From the NCBI GenBank assembly GCA_022843445.1, contig JALHNS010000001.1, positions 1-64,000 of the forward strand: a stretch of DNA of 64,000 bases, in the 5' to 3' direction. The translations under genes and the position numbers were made by a program. Shown here one piece after another: positions 47,933 through 56,700 of this stretch. How positions within the stretch are numbered: the first letter of the stretch is position 1; each line of letters begins with the position of its first letter. Below the pieces are notes generated by a model. That model was not told the origin of the DNA. It searched no databases and was given only the letters and a program-made list of their open reading frames with translations. The DNA comes from Gemmata sp. Its GTDB lineage: Bacteria > Planctomycetota > Planctomycetia > Gemmatales > Gemmataceae.

Positions 47933-49240
47933 CTACTTCGCAACCTTGCCCGCGTCCACGACGGTCATCGCGCTGTAGCCCTCGCGCCATTGCCCCTGGA
48001 ACTCGGCCTGCCCGACGAACTCGTTCGCGCCGAGCGGGGCCTTCCAGTCCTTCTTCGCCTTGCCCTCCGAATCGACGTACACCTTCACGAGGTACTTGCC
48101 GGCCGGCAGCGCCGGCTTGCCTTTCGCCCACGCCTTCGCGCGGTCGGAACCGGCCGCTGCCAAGAGCGTGACCGTGTGCTGCCAGCCCCCGCCGCCGGAC
48201 ACGCGGTCGGAGGTGGCGATTGGCTCCTTCTCCCACGCGCTCACCTTCGCGTCCCAGGCGTACACGTCCACCTGGAGGAGTTTCCCGTTCCACGCGCCCG
48301 GCGTGTTGTTCAGTCGGAACCACGCCTCGGTGCCGAACTGCTTGGGACCGGTGTCTGCCGGCGGGAGGTCGGTCGCCTTCGGGTACTTGCCCTTCTTCAT
48401 GGCGGCCACGTCCTCGACCCACGCGCGGATTTGCTTGTAGCCCTGGTCGCCGACGACGATCTTGATGCCGCCACCGTGTTTTACATCGCCGAGCGGCTTC
48501 GTCAGTAGCAGGCTCTTCTCCGGGTTGTCGGTGTCGATGAGCTTGCTGGCGAGCAGGTACTCCATCGTCGCTTCGGGACCGCCCTTCTTGAACCACGCGA
48601 CCCGCGCCCCGTTCTCCTTCACGAGCTTGTCGTTCTGCGGCGTGCCCTCGGTGTGGCAGTTCATACAGCGGAACCGGAGCGACCACACGTTCGCCTCGAA
48701 CGACTCCAGCATCTGGTCCTTCCGGGCGTGCCGCACGACTTCGACCGGCTTGGTCGCGAGGGCGGGGGCCTTGTCCGGCTTGGGCGCGTTCTTGATCGCG
48801 GGGTCGGCGGCGCACGCCTTGATCCACGCGGCGAACGCTTCGTACTCGGTCTTCTGCTTCTTCGCGGAGATCAGCCCCGCGCCCTTCGGGTCGTCCGCGC
48901 CCCGGTTGATGAGGTTGAGGATTTTCGAGTCTTCGGGCTTGGCGAGGTCGATGAGGCCCTGGTCGCGCAGGGCGAGGAACGTGTCCTTCGCGTCGGGCAG
49001 AATATAGTCCTTGATGTCCACACTCGCCAAGTGGCAGCGGGCGCAACTGGACGGGTCGGGCGACTTGAAGATCGGCAGGATGCGATCCTCAAACACCTTC
49101 GTGGCGGTCGTGTCGTCACCCGCCCCGCCGGGCGACGGCACCGGTGTACCCGGCGCGACAGCGGCTTCGGGCGCGGTCTTGCTGCACCCGGTCAACATCG
49201 CGGCCGTGACGACAACGAGAAGAAATGCTCTGGGCCTCAT
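47933..49240 (-). CDS. lipoprotein with two CxxCH c-type haem motifs
   Basis: The start ATG 49240 gives MRPRAFLLVVVTAAMLTGCS, a lipoprotein leader (LTGC); the longer frame runs over the operator region. The 435-residue protein has CARCH (about residue 62) and CMNCH (about 195), each in a planctomycete-type cytochrome context, then a C-terminal beta domain (about 300-435). Two c-type haems would make it an electron carrier or sensor at the envelope. It follows the tandem-HMA gene in the metal island and has a MerR-like dyad 90 bases upstream, so it may be metal-induced. Confidence 0.8.
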   Translation of the reverse strand: MRPRAFLLVVVTAAMLTGCSKTAPEAAVAPGTPVPSPGGAGDDTTATKVFEDRILPIFKSPDPSSCARCHLASVDIKDYILPDAKDTFLALRDQGLIDLAKPEDSKILNLINRGADDPKGAGLISAKKQKTEYEAFAAWIKACAADPAIKNAPKPDKAPALATKPVEVVRHARKDQMLESFEANVWSLRFRCMNCHTEGTPQNDKLVKENGARVAWFKKGGPEATMEYLLASKLIDTDNPEKSLLLTKPLGDVKHGGGIKIVVGDQGYKQIRAWVEDVAAMKKGKYPKATDLPPADTGPKQFGTEAWFRLNNTPGAWNGKLLQVDVYAWDAKVSAWEKEPIATSDRVSGGGGWQHTVTLLAAAGSDRAKAWAKGKPALPAGKYLVKVYVDSEGKAKKDWKAPLGANEFVGQAEFQGQWREGYSAMTVVDAGKVAK

Positions 49241-49328
49241 GGGTCGGTTCCGGTGGGGAGTGGTTACCACCGAGTCTACCGCACCGGGACGAGGAGGTGA
49301 GGTCGCCGACCACGGAACCGTGAACAAA

Positions 49329-49347
49329 CCCGTACAAGTGGTACGGG
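49329..49347 (-). promoter_or_regulatory. second MerR-type dyad upstream of the haem lipoprotein
   Basis: CCCGTAC-AAGTG-GTACGGG is a perfect dyad with 7-base arms, like the operator at 52583, 89 bases upstream of the start at 49240. No good -35/-10 pair with the usual spacing is visible, so it may be a weaker or decayed site. Confidence 0.5.
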
Positions 49348-49465
49348 GTTTCATCCGACGGCGACCCGGAACGTCAGGCCGCAGCCCCGGCCATGCGGCC
49401 GACCTCGTGGGCGAAGTGAGACCCCCGGCTCATACCTGCGGACGCCGCTCCAGTTGGCGGCGGGG

Positions 49466-49999
49466 TCACTGCTTGACTTTGACGTGGAACCCGGCCTTGT
49501 TGAGCGCCTTGACCAGTTCGGCCGCGTCGAACTCACCGGTCACCTCGGCGGTGGTGACCTTCGACTTGGCGTTGTCTCCGGTCACGCCCTTCACATCCTT
49601 GATCGCCTCGCGGAACGACTTGACGCACCCCGGACAGGAGTTGTGGAAGCCGGTCACTGTCAGCGACTTGACCTGGCCCGCCTTCACCCCGCTGTCGTCC
49701 TTGAAGGCGAAGTCCTTCGCGCCGCCCGTGTCGCCGTGGAAACCTTCTGCGGCCAGCGCGTCGAGCGCCTTCTGTGCCGCTTTCGCGTCCGTCGCGATGA
49801 ACCGCGCCGTCCGGGTCTTCTGATCGACCGCGACGCCGCTCACGCCCTCGACCTTCTTGAGGATCTCATCGACCGCCTCGGCGCACCCTGGGCAGCACAT
49901 GTGGACGCTCTTCAACTCGACCTTCGTCTCGGCCGCCCGCACAGGGGCGGCCCAAGCCAGCACACCGACCGTAACAGCCAACACCGCAAACTTCGTCAT
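49466..49999 (-). CDS. secreted protein with two HMA-type metal-binding domains
   Basis: The start ATG 49999 (MTKFAVLAVTVGVLAWAAPV) gives a signal peptide and 177 residues. Two heavy-metal-associated domains follow: residues about 25-95 with the CxxC site in HMCCPGCAEAVDEILKKVEG, and about 108-177 with HNSCPGCVKSFREAI. This resembles a CopZ-like metallochaperone, but exported and doubled. It is downstream of the P-type ATPase on the same strand; handing copper to exporters or buffering it outside the membrane is plausible. Confidence 0.85.
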   Translation of the reverse strand: MTKFAVLAVTVGVLAWAAPVRAAETKVELKSVHMCCPGCAEAVDEILKKVEGVSGVAVDQKTRTARFIATDAKAAQKALDALAAEGFHGDTGGAKDFAFKDDSGVKAGQVKSLTVTGFHNSCPGCVKSFREAIKDVKGVTGDNAKSKVTTAEVTGEFDAAELVKALNKAGFHVKVKQ

Positions 50000-50118
50000 C
50001 GCTCGCCCTCCCGTGAAATTGCGGCGCGGAACCAGATGTCGCGTCCGCTGTCGATTTTTTACAAGATGGCAACCTGTGGGTATCGACGGACACCACACGT
50101 TGCCCGGCGCTCTTCACC

Positions 50119-52536
50119 TCACAACTCCGTGTACCGCAGCCGGAGTGCGTTGGCGATCACCGACACCGAACTGAGGCTCATCGCGGCGGCGGCGAGCATC
50201 GGACTGAGCAGTAACCCGAAGAACGGGTACAGCACTCCCGCCGCAACCGGCACGCCGAGCAAGTTGTAGGCGAACGCGAAGACCAAGTTCTGGCGAATGT
50301 TCTTCATCGTGGCGCGGCTCAGGTTCCGCGCCTTCACGATACCCCGCAGGTCGCCCTTCACGAGAGTGACGCCGGCCGACTCCATCGCCACATCGGTGCC
50401 GGTGCCCATCGCGATCCCGACATCCGCCGCCGCCAGAGCGGGCGCGTCGTTCACGCCGTCCCCGGCCATCGCGACCACGCGGCCCTCGGCCTTCAGTTTT
50501 CGCACGGTTTCGACCTTTTGTTCGGGAAGAACCTCGGCCACCACCTCGGTGATGCCGAGTTTCTTCGCGACCGCCTCGGCCGTGGTGCGGCTGTCGCCGG
50601 TGAGCATGACGACGCGCACCCCGGCCGCGCGCAACTGGTCAACGGCGTCGAACGACCGGTGCTTGATCGGGTCGGCGACGCCCACCAAACCCGCCACCTT
50701 GCCGTCCACCGCGACGAACACGACGGTCTGTCCGTCACGCCGCAGTTCCTCGGCGCGGGCCGCGAGGCCGTTCAGATCGCCCACGCCCTCGGCCTCCATC
50801 AGCGCCCGGTTGCCGAGCGCGACCCGGCGGCCCGTCACGGTGCCGCGCACGCCCTTGCCGGCGACCGACTCGAACCCCTCGGCGGTCGGTGCGTTGACTA
50901 CCCGGTCCTGCGCCCCCTTGAGGATCGCGGCGGCCAGCGGGTGTTCGCTTCCCTTCTCAAGTGCGGCAGCCAAGCGGAGCAGTTCGATCTCCGTGAACCC
51001 GCGCGCCGGCAGCAGCGTGACGAGGCGCGGCTTGCCTTCGGTCAGCGTGCCGGTCTTGTCCACGACGACGGTATCGACCTTCTCCATCCGCTCCAGTACG
51101 TCGGCGGACTTGACGAGTACGCCCTCTCGCGCGCCGCGCCCGACGCCGACGGTGACCGACATCGGTGCGGCCAGCCCCAGTGCGCACGGGCAAGCGATGA
51201 TGAGGACGGCGACCGCGTTCACGAGCGCGTAGGCCAGCGCGGGTTGTGGACCGAAGATCGCCCACATCACGAAGGTGATGATCGCCACCGCGACCACGGC
51301 CGGGACGAACCACGCGGCCACGCGGTCGGCGAGTTTCTGTACCGGGGCGCGGCTCCGCTGCGCTTCGCCGACGAGCCGGACGATCCGGGCCAGCACCGTC
51401 TCGCTGCCGATGCGGGTCGCGGTCATCACGAACGAGCCGGTAGTGTTCACAGTGCCGCCGGTCACCGCGTCGCCCGGCTGCTTCGGCACCGGGATCGGCT
51501 CGCCGGTGAGCATCGACTCGTCCACGACGCCGGAGCCTTCGGCCACCGTCCCGTCCACCGGCACCTTCTCGCCGGGGCGCACCCGCAGCCGGTCGCCGAC
51601 GTGGACGTGGCCCAGTGGGATGTCCTCCTCGGTGCCGTCGTCGCGAACCCGCCTCGCGGTAGCGGGAGCCAGCGCGAGCAGGGCGCGGATGGCCGCGCCC
51701 GTGCTTCGGCGGGCGCGGAGTTCCAGCACCTGGCCGAGCAGGACTAGCGCGGTGATGACGGCCGCCGCCTCAAAGTAGGTCGAGATGACGCCATGCCTGT
51801 CGGTGAACTCGGCCGGGAACACCCAGGGCGCAAGGGTCGCGGCGGCACTGTAAGCCCACGCCGCGCCGGTGCCGAGTGCGATCAACGTGAACATGTTGGC
51901 GGTGCGGTGCTGCGCCGCCTGCCAAGCCCGCACGAAGACTGGCCGCCCGGCCCAGAACACGACCGGCGTCGCCAGCACGAGGCCGATCCAGTTAGCCGCG
52001 TCCATGAGCCAGTGCGGGAGTTGCACGCCGGGGATCATGGGAGCCATCGCCAAGACGAACAACGGTACTGTCAACACCGTGGCGATGCGAAACCGGCGGG
52101 TCATGTTGCGCAGTTCGGTGTCGTCCTCCTCGCCCACCTGCGGCGTCATCGGCTCCAGCGCCATGCCGCATTTCGGACAGGTGCCGGGGCCGTCCTGAAC
52201 CACCTCTGGGTGCATTGGGCAGGTGTACTTCACCCTCTCCGCTGTCGGCTGTGTCGGTGATTGAGGTGGTCGGGCGGCCTTTGCGCCGCAGCACGAATGT
52301 CCCTCCGTCTTCGCGGCGCGCGCAACGTACTTGCCGGGGTCGGCCTCGAACTTTGCCAGGCAGTGCCGGCTGCAAAAGTGGTACGGCACGCCATCGTGCA
52401 TCGTCGAGCCGGCAGCCGTGGCGGGGTTCACGATCATGCCGCACACCGGATCGGTAGCCGTTGCGTCGGCATGGGGAAGCTCGGTAGTCGTCTGCCCGTG
52501 GCCGTGATGATTATGGTCGTGGTGGCTGTGGTTCAT
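50119..52536 (-). CDS. copA: copper-type P1B ATPase with YHS and metal-binding N-terminus
   Basis: The 805-residue pump starts [14 protein letters not shown], a His-rich metal-binding tail, then a YHS domain (about 28-75, DPVCGMIV and [19 protein letters not shown]) and a CPMHP heavy-metal-binding finger (about 110-135, [20 protein letters not shown]). P1B motifs are IIACPCALG (CPC), DKTGTLTEG, and [21 protein letters not shown] usual HMA domain is missing, its work apparently taken by the YHS and finger domains. CPC and the C-terminal motif set suggest Cu(I)/Ag(I) export from the cytoplasm. A ribosome site AGGAG precedes the ATG. It is under a MerR operator (52573-52604). Confidence 0.93.
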   Translation of the reverse strand: MNHSHHDHNHHGHGQTTTELPHADATATDPVCGMIVNPATAAGSTMHDGVPYHFCSRHCLAKFEADPGKYVARAAKTEGHSCCGAKAARPPQSPTQPTAERVKYTCPMHPEVVQDGPGTCPKCGMALEPMTPQVGEEDDTELRNMTRRFRIATVLTVPLFVLAMAPMIPGVQLPHWLMDAANWIGLVLATPVVFWAGRPVFVRAWQAAQHRTANMFTLIALGTGAAWAYSAAATLAPWVFPAEFTDRHGVISTYFEAAAVITALVLLGQVLELRARRSTGAAIRALLALAPATARRVRDDGTEEDIPLGHVHVGDRLRVRPGEKVPVDGTVAEGSGVVDESMLTGEPIPVPKQPGDAVTGGTVNTTGSFVMTATRIGSETVLARIVRLVGEAQRSRAPVQKLADRVAAWFVPAVVAVAIITFVMWAIFGPQPALAYALVNAVAVLIIACPCALGLAAPMSVTVGVGRGAREGVLVKSADVLERMEKVDTVVVDKTGTLTEGKPRLVTLLPARGFTEIELLRLAAALEKGSEHPLAAAILKGAQDRVVNAPTAEGFESVAGKGVRGTVTGRRVALGNRALMEAEGVGDLNGLAARAEELRRDGQTVVFVAVDGKVAGLVGVADPIKHRSFDAVDQLRAAGVRVVMLTGDSRTTAEAVAKKLGITEVVAEVLPEQKVETVRKLKAEGRVVAMAGDGVNDAPALAAADVGIAMGTGTDVAMESAGVTLVKGDLRGIVKARNLSRATMKNIRQNLVFAFAYNLLGVPVAAGVLYPFFGLLLSPMLAAAAMSLSSVSVIANALRLRYTEL

Positions 52537-52572
52537 GTTCTGCTCCTTCGGGGCGAGGGCGTCGCCACGAGC

Positions 52573-52604
52573 AGTCTACGGTCCGTACCACGGTACGGGG
52601 TCAA
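52573..52604 (-). promoter_or_regulatory. MerR-family operator/promoter of copA
   Basis: Minus strand: -35 TTGACC (52604-52599) and -10 TAGACT (52578-52573) are separated by 20 bases, the long spacer of MerR promoters. The spacer holds the dyad CCGTACC-GT-GGTACGG (52598-52583). The overall text is close to mercury/copper operators of the family. The copA start is 37 bases past the -10. Confidence 0.85.
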
Positions 52605-52928
52605 GGGCCAACCGCGCGAAAAGCTCGAAGGAGTGGACGCAGTTGACACGTCGGCAGCAGTAGAAGTCGTCGCAACCCATGTGCCGTACCCGACTGTGTG
52701 CCTGCGGTTCAGATGGACGGGACGATTTGCCGCCGGTGCCCGTGATAGGCCGCCGATTCGGGATAGCGGCATGCCGAGCATGTGCGAGAACGCACCACCC
52801 CGTGTCGGTTCGTCACTTCCGCACACCTTCCGGGCGGAACACGATCCCGAACACGAGGGCCGACTGTGAGCGGTCTTTTGCTCGAAGGTCGATGGGGGGA
52901 ATCCCCTGCGCGGACGAAGCAACGTCGT
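52605..52928. other. 324-base gap between MerR gene and copA promoter
   Basis: Nothing recognised beyond weak frames. Since the merR and copA genes are on the same strand, transcripts from upstream could pass through this gap. Confidence 0.5.
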
Positions 52929-53336
52929 TCAGCCCGGTCGAACTTCGCAGATGGCGGTGATGATGGGGCACTCGGCCGCCGGCCCGGACCCGTCGCACGC
53001 GGCGACCAGCCGAGTTAGTTCGGTCTTCATCGCCTCCAAGTCTTTGATCCGCTGGTCGATGTCGGCCAGCTTCGCCACCGCCTTCTCCCGCACGTCACCG
53101 CTGCCCGCGTCGGGGTCGTCGCGCAGGGCGAGCAACTCCTTGATGTCCTTCAACTGGAAGCCGAGCAACTGGGCGCGGCGGATGAACTGGACCCGCTCAA
53201 CGGCCTCGACCGGATACTGCCGGTAGTTCGACCCCGTTCGCGCCGGCTTGTCGAGCAGGCCCTCACGCTCGTAGAAGCGCAACGTCTCCACACCGACATC
53301 ACATTTCTTCGCCAACTGGCCGCTCGTCAGCGCCAT
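52929..53336 (-). CDS. MerR-family metal-responsive regulator
   Basis: The start ATG 53336 (MALTSGQLAKKCDVGVETLR) gives 135 residues. Residues 1-70 are the winged HTH (FYEREGLLDKPARTGSNYRQ), about 80-115 the dimerisation helix (KLADIDQRIKDLEAMKTELT), and the C-terminus has a metal site CDGSGPAAECPII, a C-x8-C loop. Copper regulators of the CueR type have C-x7-C, so the metal may not be only copper. The neighbouring operator at 52573-52604 is the obvious target. It is part of the minus-strand run between the DUF6370 gene and copA. Confidence 0.9.
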   Translation of the reverse strand: MALTSGQLAKKCDVGVETLRFYEREGLLDKPARTGSNYRQYPVEAVERVQFIRRAQLLGFQLKDIKELLALRDDPDAGSGDVREKAVAKLADIDQRIKDLEAMKTELTRLVAACDGSGPAAECPIITAICEVRPG

Positions 53337-53426
53337 CGCACCGCCCTCCACGAGTCCTCCCGGCCACGGTCGAAAGCAACCTGCCCGGTGCCCACGGGAA
53401 CGGCACCGGGCGCGTCGCATGGACAC

Positions 53427-53771
53427 TTACTTTTTGGGCAGGTCCACCTTCGTCGCCTTGACGTACTTCTTGCCGTCCTTCTCGCTCACGGTGCCGGTCA
53501 CGGTCACGCCGGCGATCTTGCCGTCGCCGCAGACGCCCTCGTGGTAGTCCTCGCCGTTGCCCTTGTCGTCGAGGATGTAGTTCACCGTCTTGTCGCCCTC
53601 CTTCACTTGGAGGACGTTGCTGCACTTCGGCGTGATCTTGAGGCTGCACTTACCGCACATCAGCGTGCCGGTGAGCTTGACCTCCTTCTTGTCCTCGGCC
53701 GACGCCACGGCCCCGAATGCCCACAGCCCGGCGGCCACGACCGCCACTGCCGCGATAATCGAACGAATCAT
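53427..53771 (-). CDS. secreted DUF6370-like small protein
   Basis: The start ATG 53771 (MIRSIIAAVAVVAAGLWAFG) gives a signal peptide and 114 residues. The mature part has CGKCSLKITPKCSNVLQVKE with further Cys (GVCGDG), fitting the DUF6370 pattern. It may bind metal through the CGKC motif. It is 15 bases from the stop-side of the RND pump gene (53786), and so is probably cotranscribed with it. Confidence 0.8.
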   Translation of the reverse strand: MIRSIIAAVAVVAAGLWAFGAVASAEDKKEVKLTGTLMCGKCSLKITPKCSNVLQVKEGDKTVNYILDDKGNGEDYHEGVCGDGKIAGVTVTGTVSEKDGKKYVKATKVDLPKK

Positions 53772-53785
53772 CGGATCGCCCTCAC

Positions 53786-56700
53786 TCACGGAACTCCGCC
53801 GGGGTGCGCAGACGGCACCGCGCCGCCCGCGTCTCCGGCGTCTGAAACACCCGCACCTTCGGCCGAGCCGACCGGGATGGGGGTTGCACTCGCGTGTTCG
53901 GTTTCGGTCGGCTCGACGGGCGCGCCCGCGCGCTGGTGGTTGAGCTTCCCCTCGGCTTCGAGCTTCAGCCACCGCGCCCGGCGGACCCAGAAGAACCGCA
54001 CCGGGAGGAACAGGTCCACCACCTCGTCGGAGATCAACAGACCGCCCAAGACCGGCAGGGCCATCGGCGCGAGAACCTCCGCACCGACCCCGGTGGCGAA
54101 AACCATCGGGAAGATGGCGATGATGGCGACGCCCTCGGTCAGGAGCTTCGGCCGCAACCTATGGACGGCCCCCTCCACCACGGCCGCTCGCAGTTCGTCG
54201 AGTGAGCGGATGTTCTCCAGACCGCCGCGCTTGTCGATGGCTTCGCGCAGGTAGACGAGCATGATGATGCCGGTCTCGGTCGCCATGCCGAAGCACGCGA
54301 TGAACCCGACCCACACCGCCACGCTGAAATCGAGCGGCGGCGAGTCCCACCCGTTGAGGATCTTCGGGAACAGGAACAGGAAGAACGCCCCGCCCGCGAG
54401 CGCCTCCGGCACGGCGAGCATCATCAGGCCCGCGTCGGCCAAGTCACGGTAAGTGAGGTACAGCACGAGAAAGATGACGAGGATGACCGCCGGGAACACC
54501 AACCGTAGAGTGCGCGCGGCTCGCTCCTGATGCTCGAACTCGCCGGCCCATTCGACGTGGACGCCTTCCGGCAACTTCACCTTTTGTGCGACAACCCGCT
54601 TGGCCTCATCGACGAAGCCTACCGCGTCGCGGCCCCGGACGTTCAGGGTGACGTAGTTCAGTAGCCGGCCGTTCTCGCCCTTGATGACGGCCGGCCCTTC
54701 GGTGATCCGCACGTCGGCCACGGCAGTCAGTGGGATGAACTTCTTGCCCTTCGCGGCGTGTTCGGGCACCCCCGCGTGCGGCTCGGTGCGGAACGACGGA
54801 TCGCCGGTGGCGGGCGCGCCCGGCTTCGTCTCGGCGGCCGTCCGCGCCGGAACCAACAGCCGCTTCACCGCGTCCTCGTCCTCGCGGTAGGCGCGGGCGT
54901 ACCGGACGCGGACCGGGAACCGCTCGCGGTCCTCGACGGTGTAGGTCACCACCCGCCCGCCGAGCGCCGTCTCGATCTCGGTCTGCACGTCCTCGACCGA
55001 CACGCCGAATCGCGCCGCCTTCTGCCGGTCGATAGCGATCTCCAGATAGCCCTTGCCCATGATCGGTGCGGCCACCACGTCGCGCGCCCCGGCGACCGGC
55101 TTGACCGCCGCCTCGATCTGCGCGCACACCCGCGTGATAGTGTCGAGGTCCGGGCCGAACACCTTGATGCCGATGTCGGTGCGGACACCCGTGGAGAGCA
55201 TCTCGATGCGATTGACGATGGGTTGGGTGAAGATGTTGGACCAACCCGGCACTTGCAGCACGCGACCCATCTCGTCGTCCACGAGGTCGCCTTTCGGCCC
55301 GCCGGTCCTCTGGCGGAACACGACCGCCTCGCGGAACGGCTTCTCAAGTTCGGCTCGCAGTTCACCAAATACGGGGAACGCACCGGCATCGTGCGGTTTG
55401 CCGACCCGAACGTGGAACGCGGCGGTGGCGAACCGCTCGGCTTCCGCGCCCTTCTCCGCGCCGGCAAGTAACCCCTTCGCCTGGGCCGCCCTGACGCACT
55501 CTTCGAGCGCGAACCAGGTGAACGCCTCCGTGCCCCGGTCGAACAGTTCCCAGTTGACCGTCGCCACCCGCTCCCGCCAGAGCCGCGTCCGCTCGGCTTC
55601 GAGTGCGCCCAGTGTGACCGCCGCGAGCGGCGGGCGGGCGCGGCCGAACGCCTCGCGCACGTCGCTCCACGCCAGCCGCCACCGCGACTCGTGAACCTCC
55701 AGTGCTGCTGACGTATCGCGGACCAGGCCGCCCTTTGCCAGTGCGTCGATGGTTCGCTTCTGCACCCGCGAGACGACCTCCTCGGCCGGACTGAGGGCCA
55801 GTCGCCGGGCGTCGTCGGGCGAAGCGGCCACGACCGACTCCACGAACGCCGCCTCATCCGTCATCTCGCCCAGGTGCCCGCCGGTCCGTGCGTTCCGCAG
55901 TGTCTCGGTGACCACGAGCCGGGTCAGGGCGGGGGCCAGTTCCGCCTCGAACTCCTTGTACCGGCGCAGGGCCAGTTCGCGCATCACTTCGTCGAACCGC
56001 TCCAGGCCCTTCTGGGAGGCGTCGTTGACGAGCGAATCGCGGTCCTCGCCGTCCGCCGGCACGACGAACCCCCGTTCCTCCAGCGCGGCCAGCACCCGCC
56101 GCGTCTGCCGCTCGGCGTCGGCGTACTTGATGACCCGCTTGGGCCACAACTCGCGCGGGCGGAAGTTGACGAACGTCTCCACCATGTCGAGCGGGGCCGG
56201 ATCGGTCGCGGTGTCGGCGCGCCCCGACTTGCCGACCACGCCCTCCACTTCGGGGAAACTACGGATGAGCGCGTCGCGGGCCTTCAGGTCGTCGGCCGCC
56301 TGGGTCACGCTCACACGGGGCACGGTCACCGGCATGTCGAGAGTGGTCCCCTCGTCGAGCATGGGCATGAACGACACGCCGATCTTGGGGAAGTGCCACG
56401 CCCACAACGCAAGGAGCGTGAGCGTGACGAGTGAGAGCGTCTGCCACCCCAATCCGCGCGTGAAGATGACCGTGAGGCCGGTGACGAGGAAGAAGGTGGC
56501 AAGGAACATGACCCGCCAGGCGTGTTCGGCCGCGCCCATCCCGACCACCGCCTGAAGCGGGAAGAGGCCGGCCGCGAGGATGAGCAGCGCCGCGAACGCC
56601 CACATCACGAGGTTGAAGCGGTCGAGGGCGAAGGTGAGCATCGGGCGGTACACCCGCGCGAAGCTGCGGACGATCCAGTTCTCTTCCTCGCCCCGCAGCC

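Noticed and set aside
49454-50269. 271-codon plus-strand frame opposite the HMA gene
   Set aside because: Antisense shadow; the minus strand encodes two HMA domains and the end of copA.
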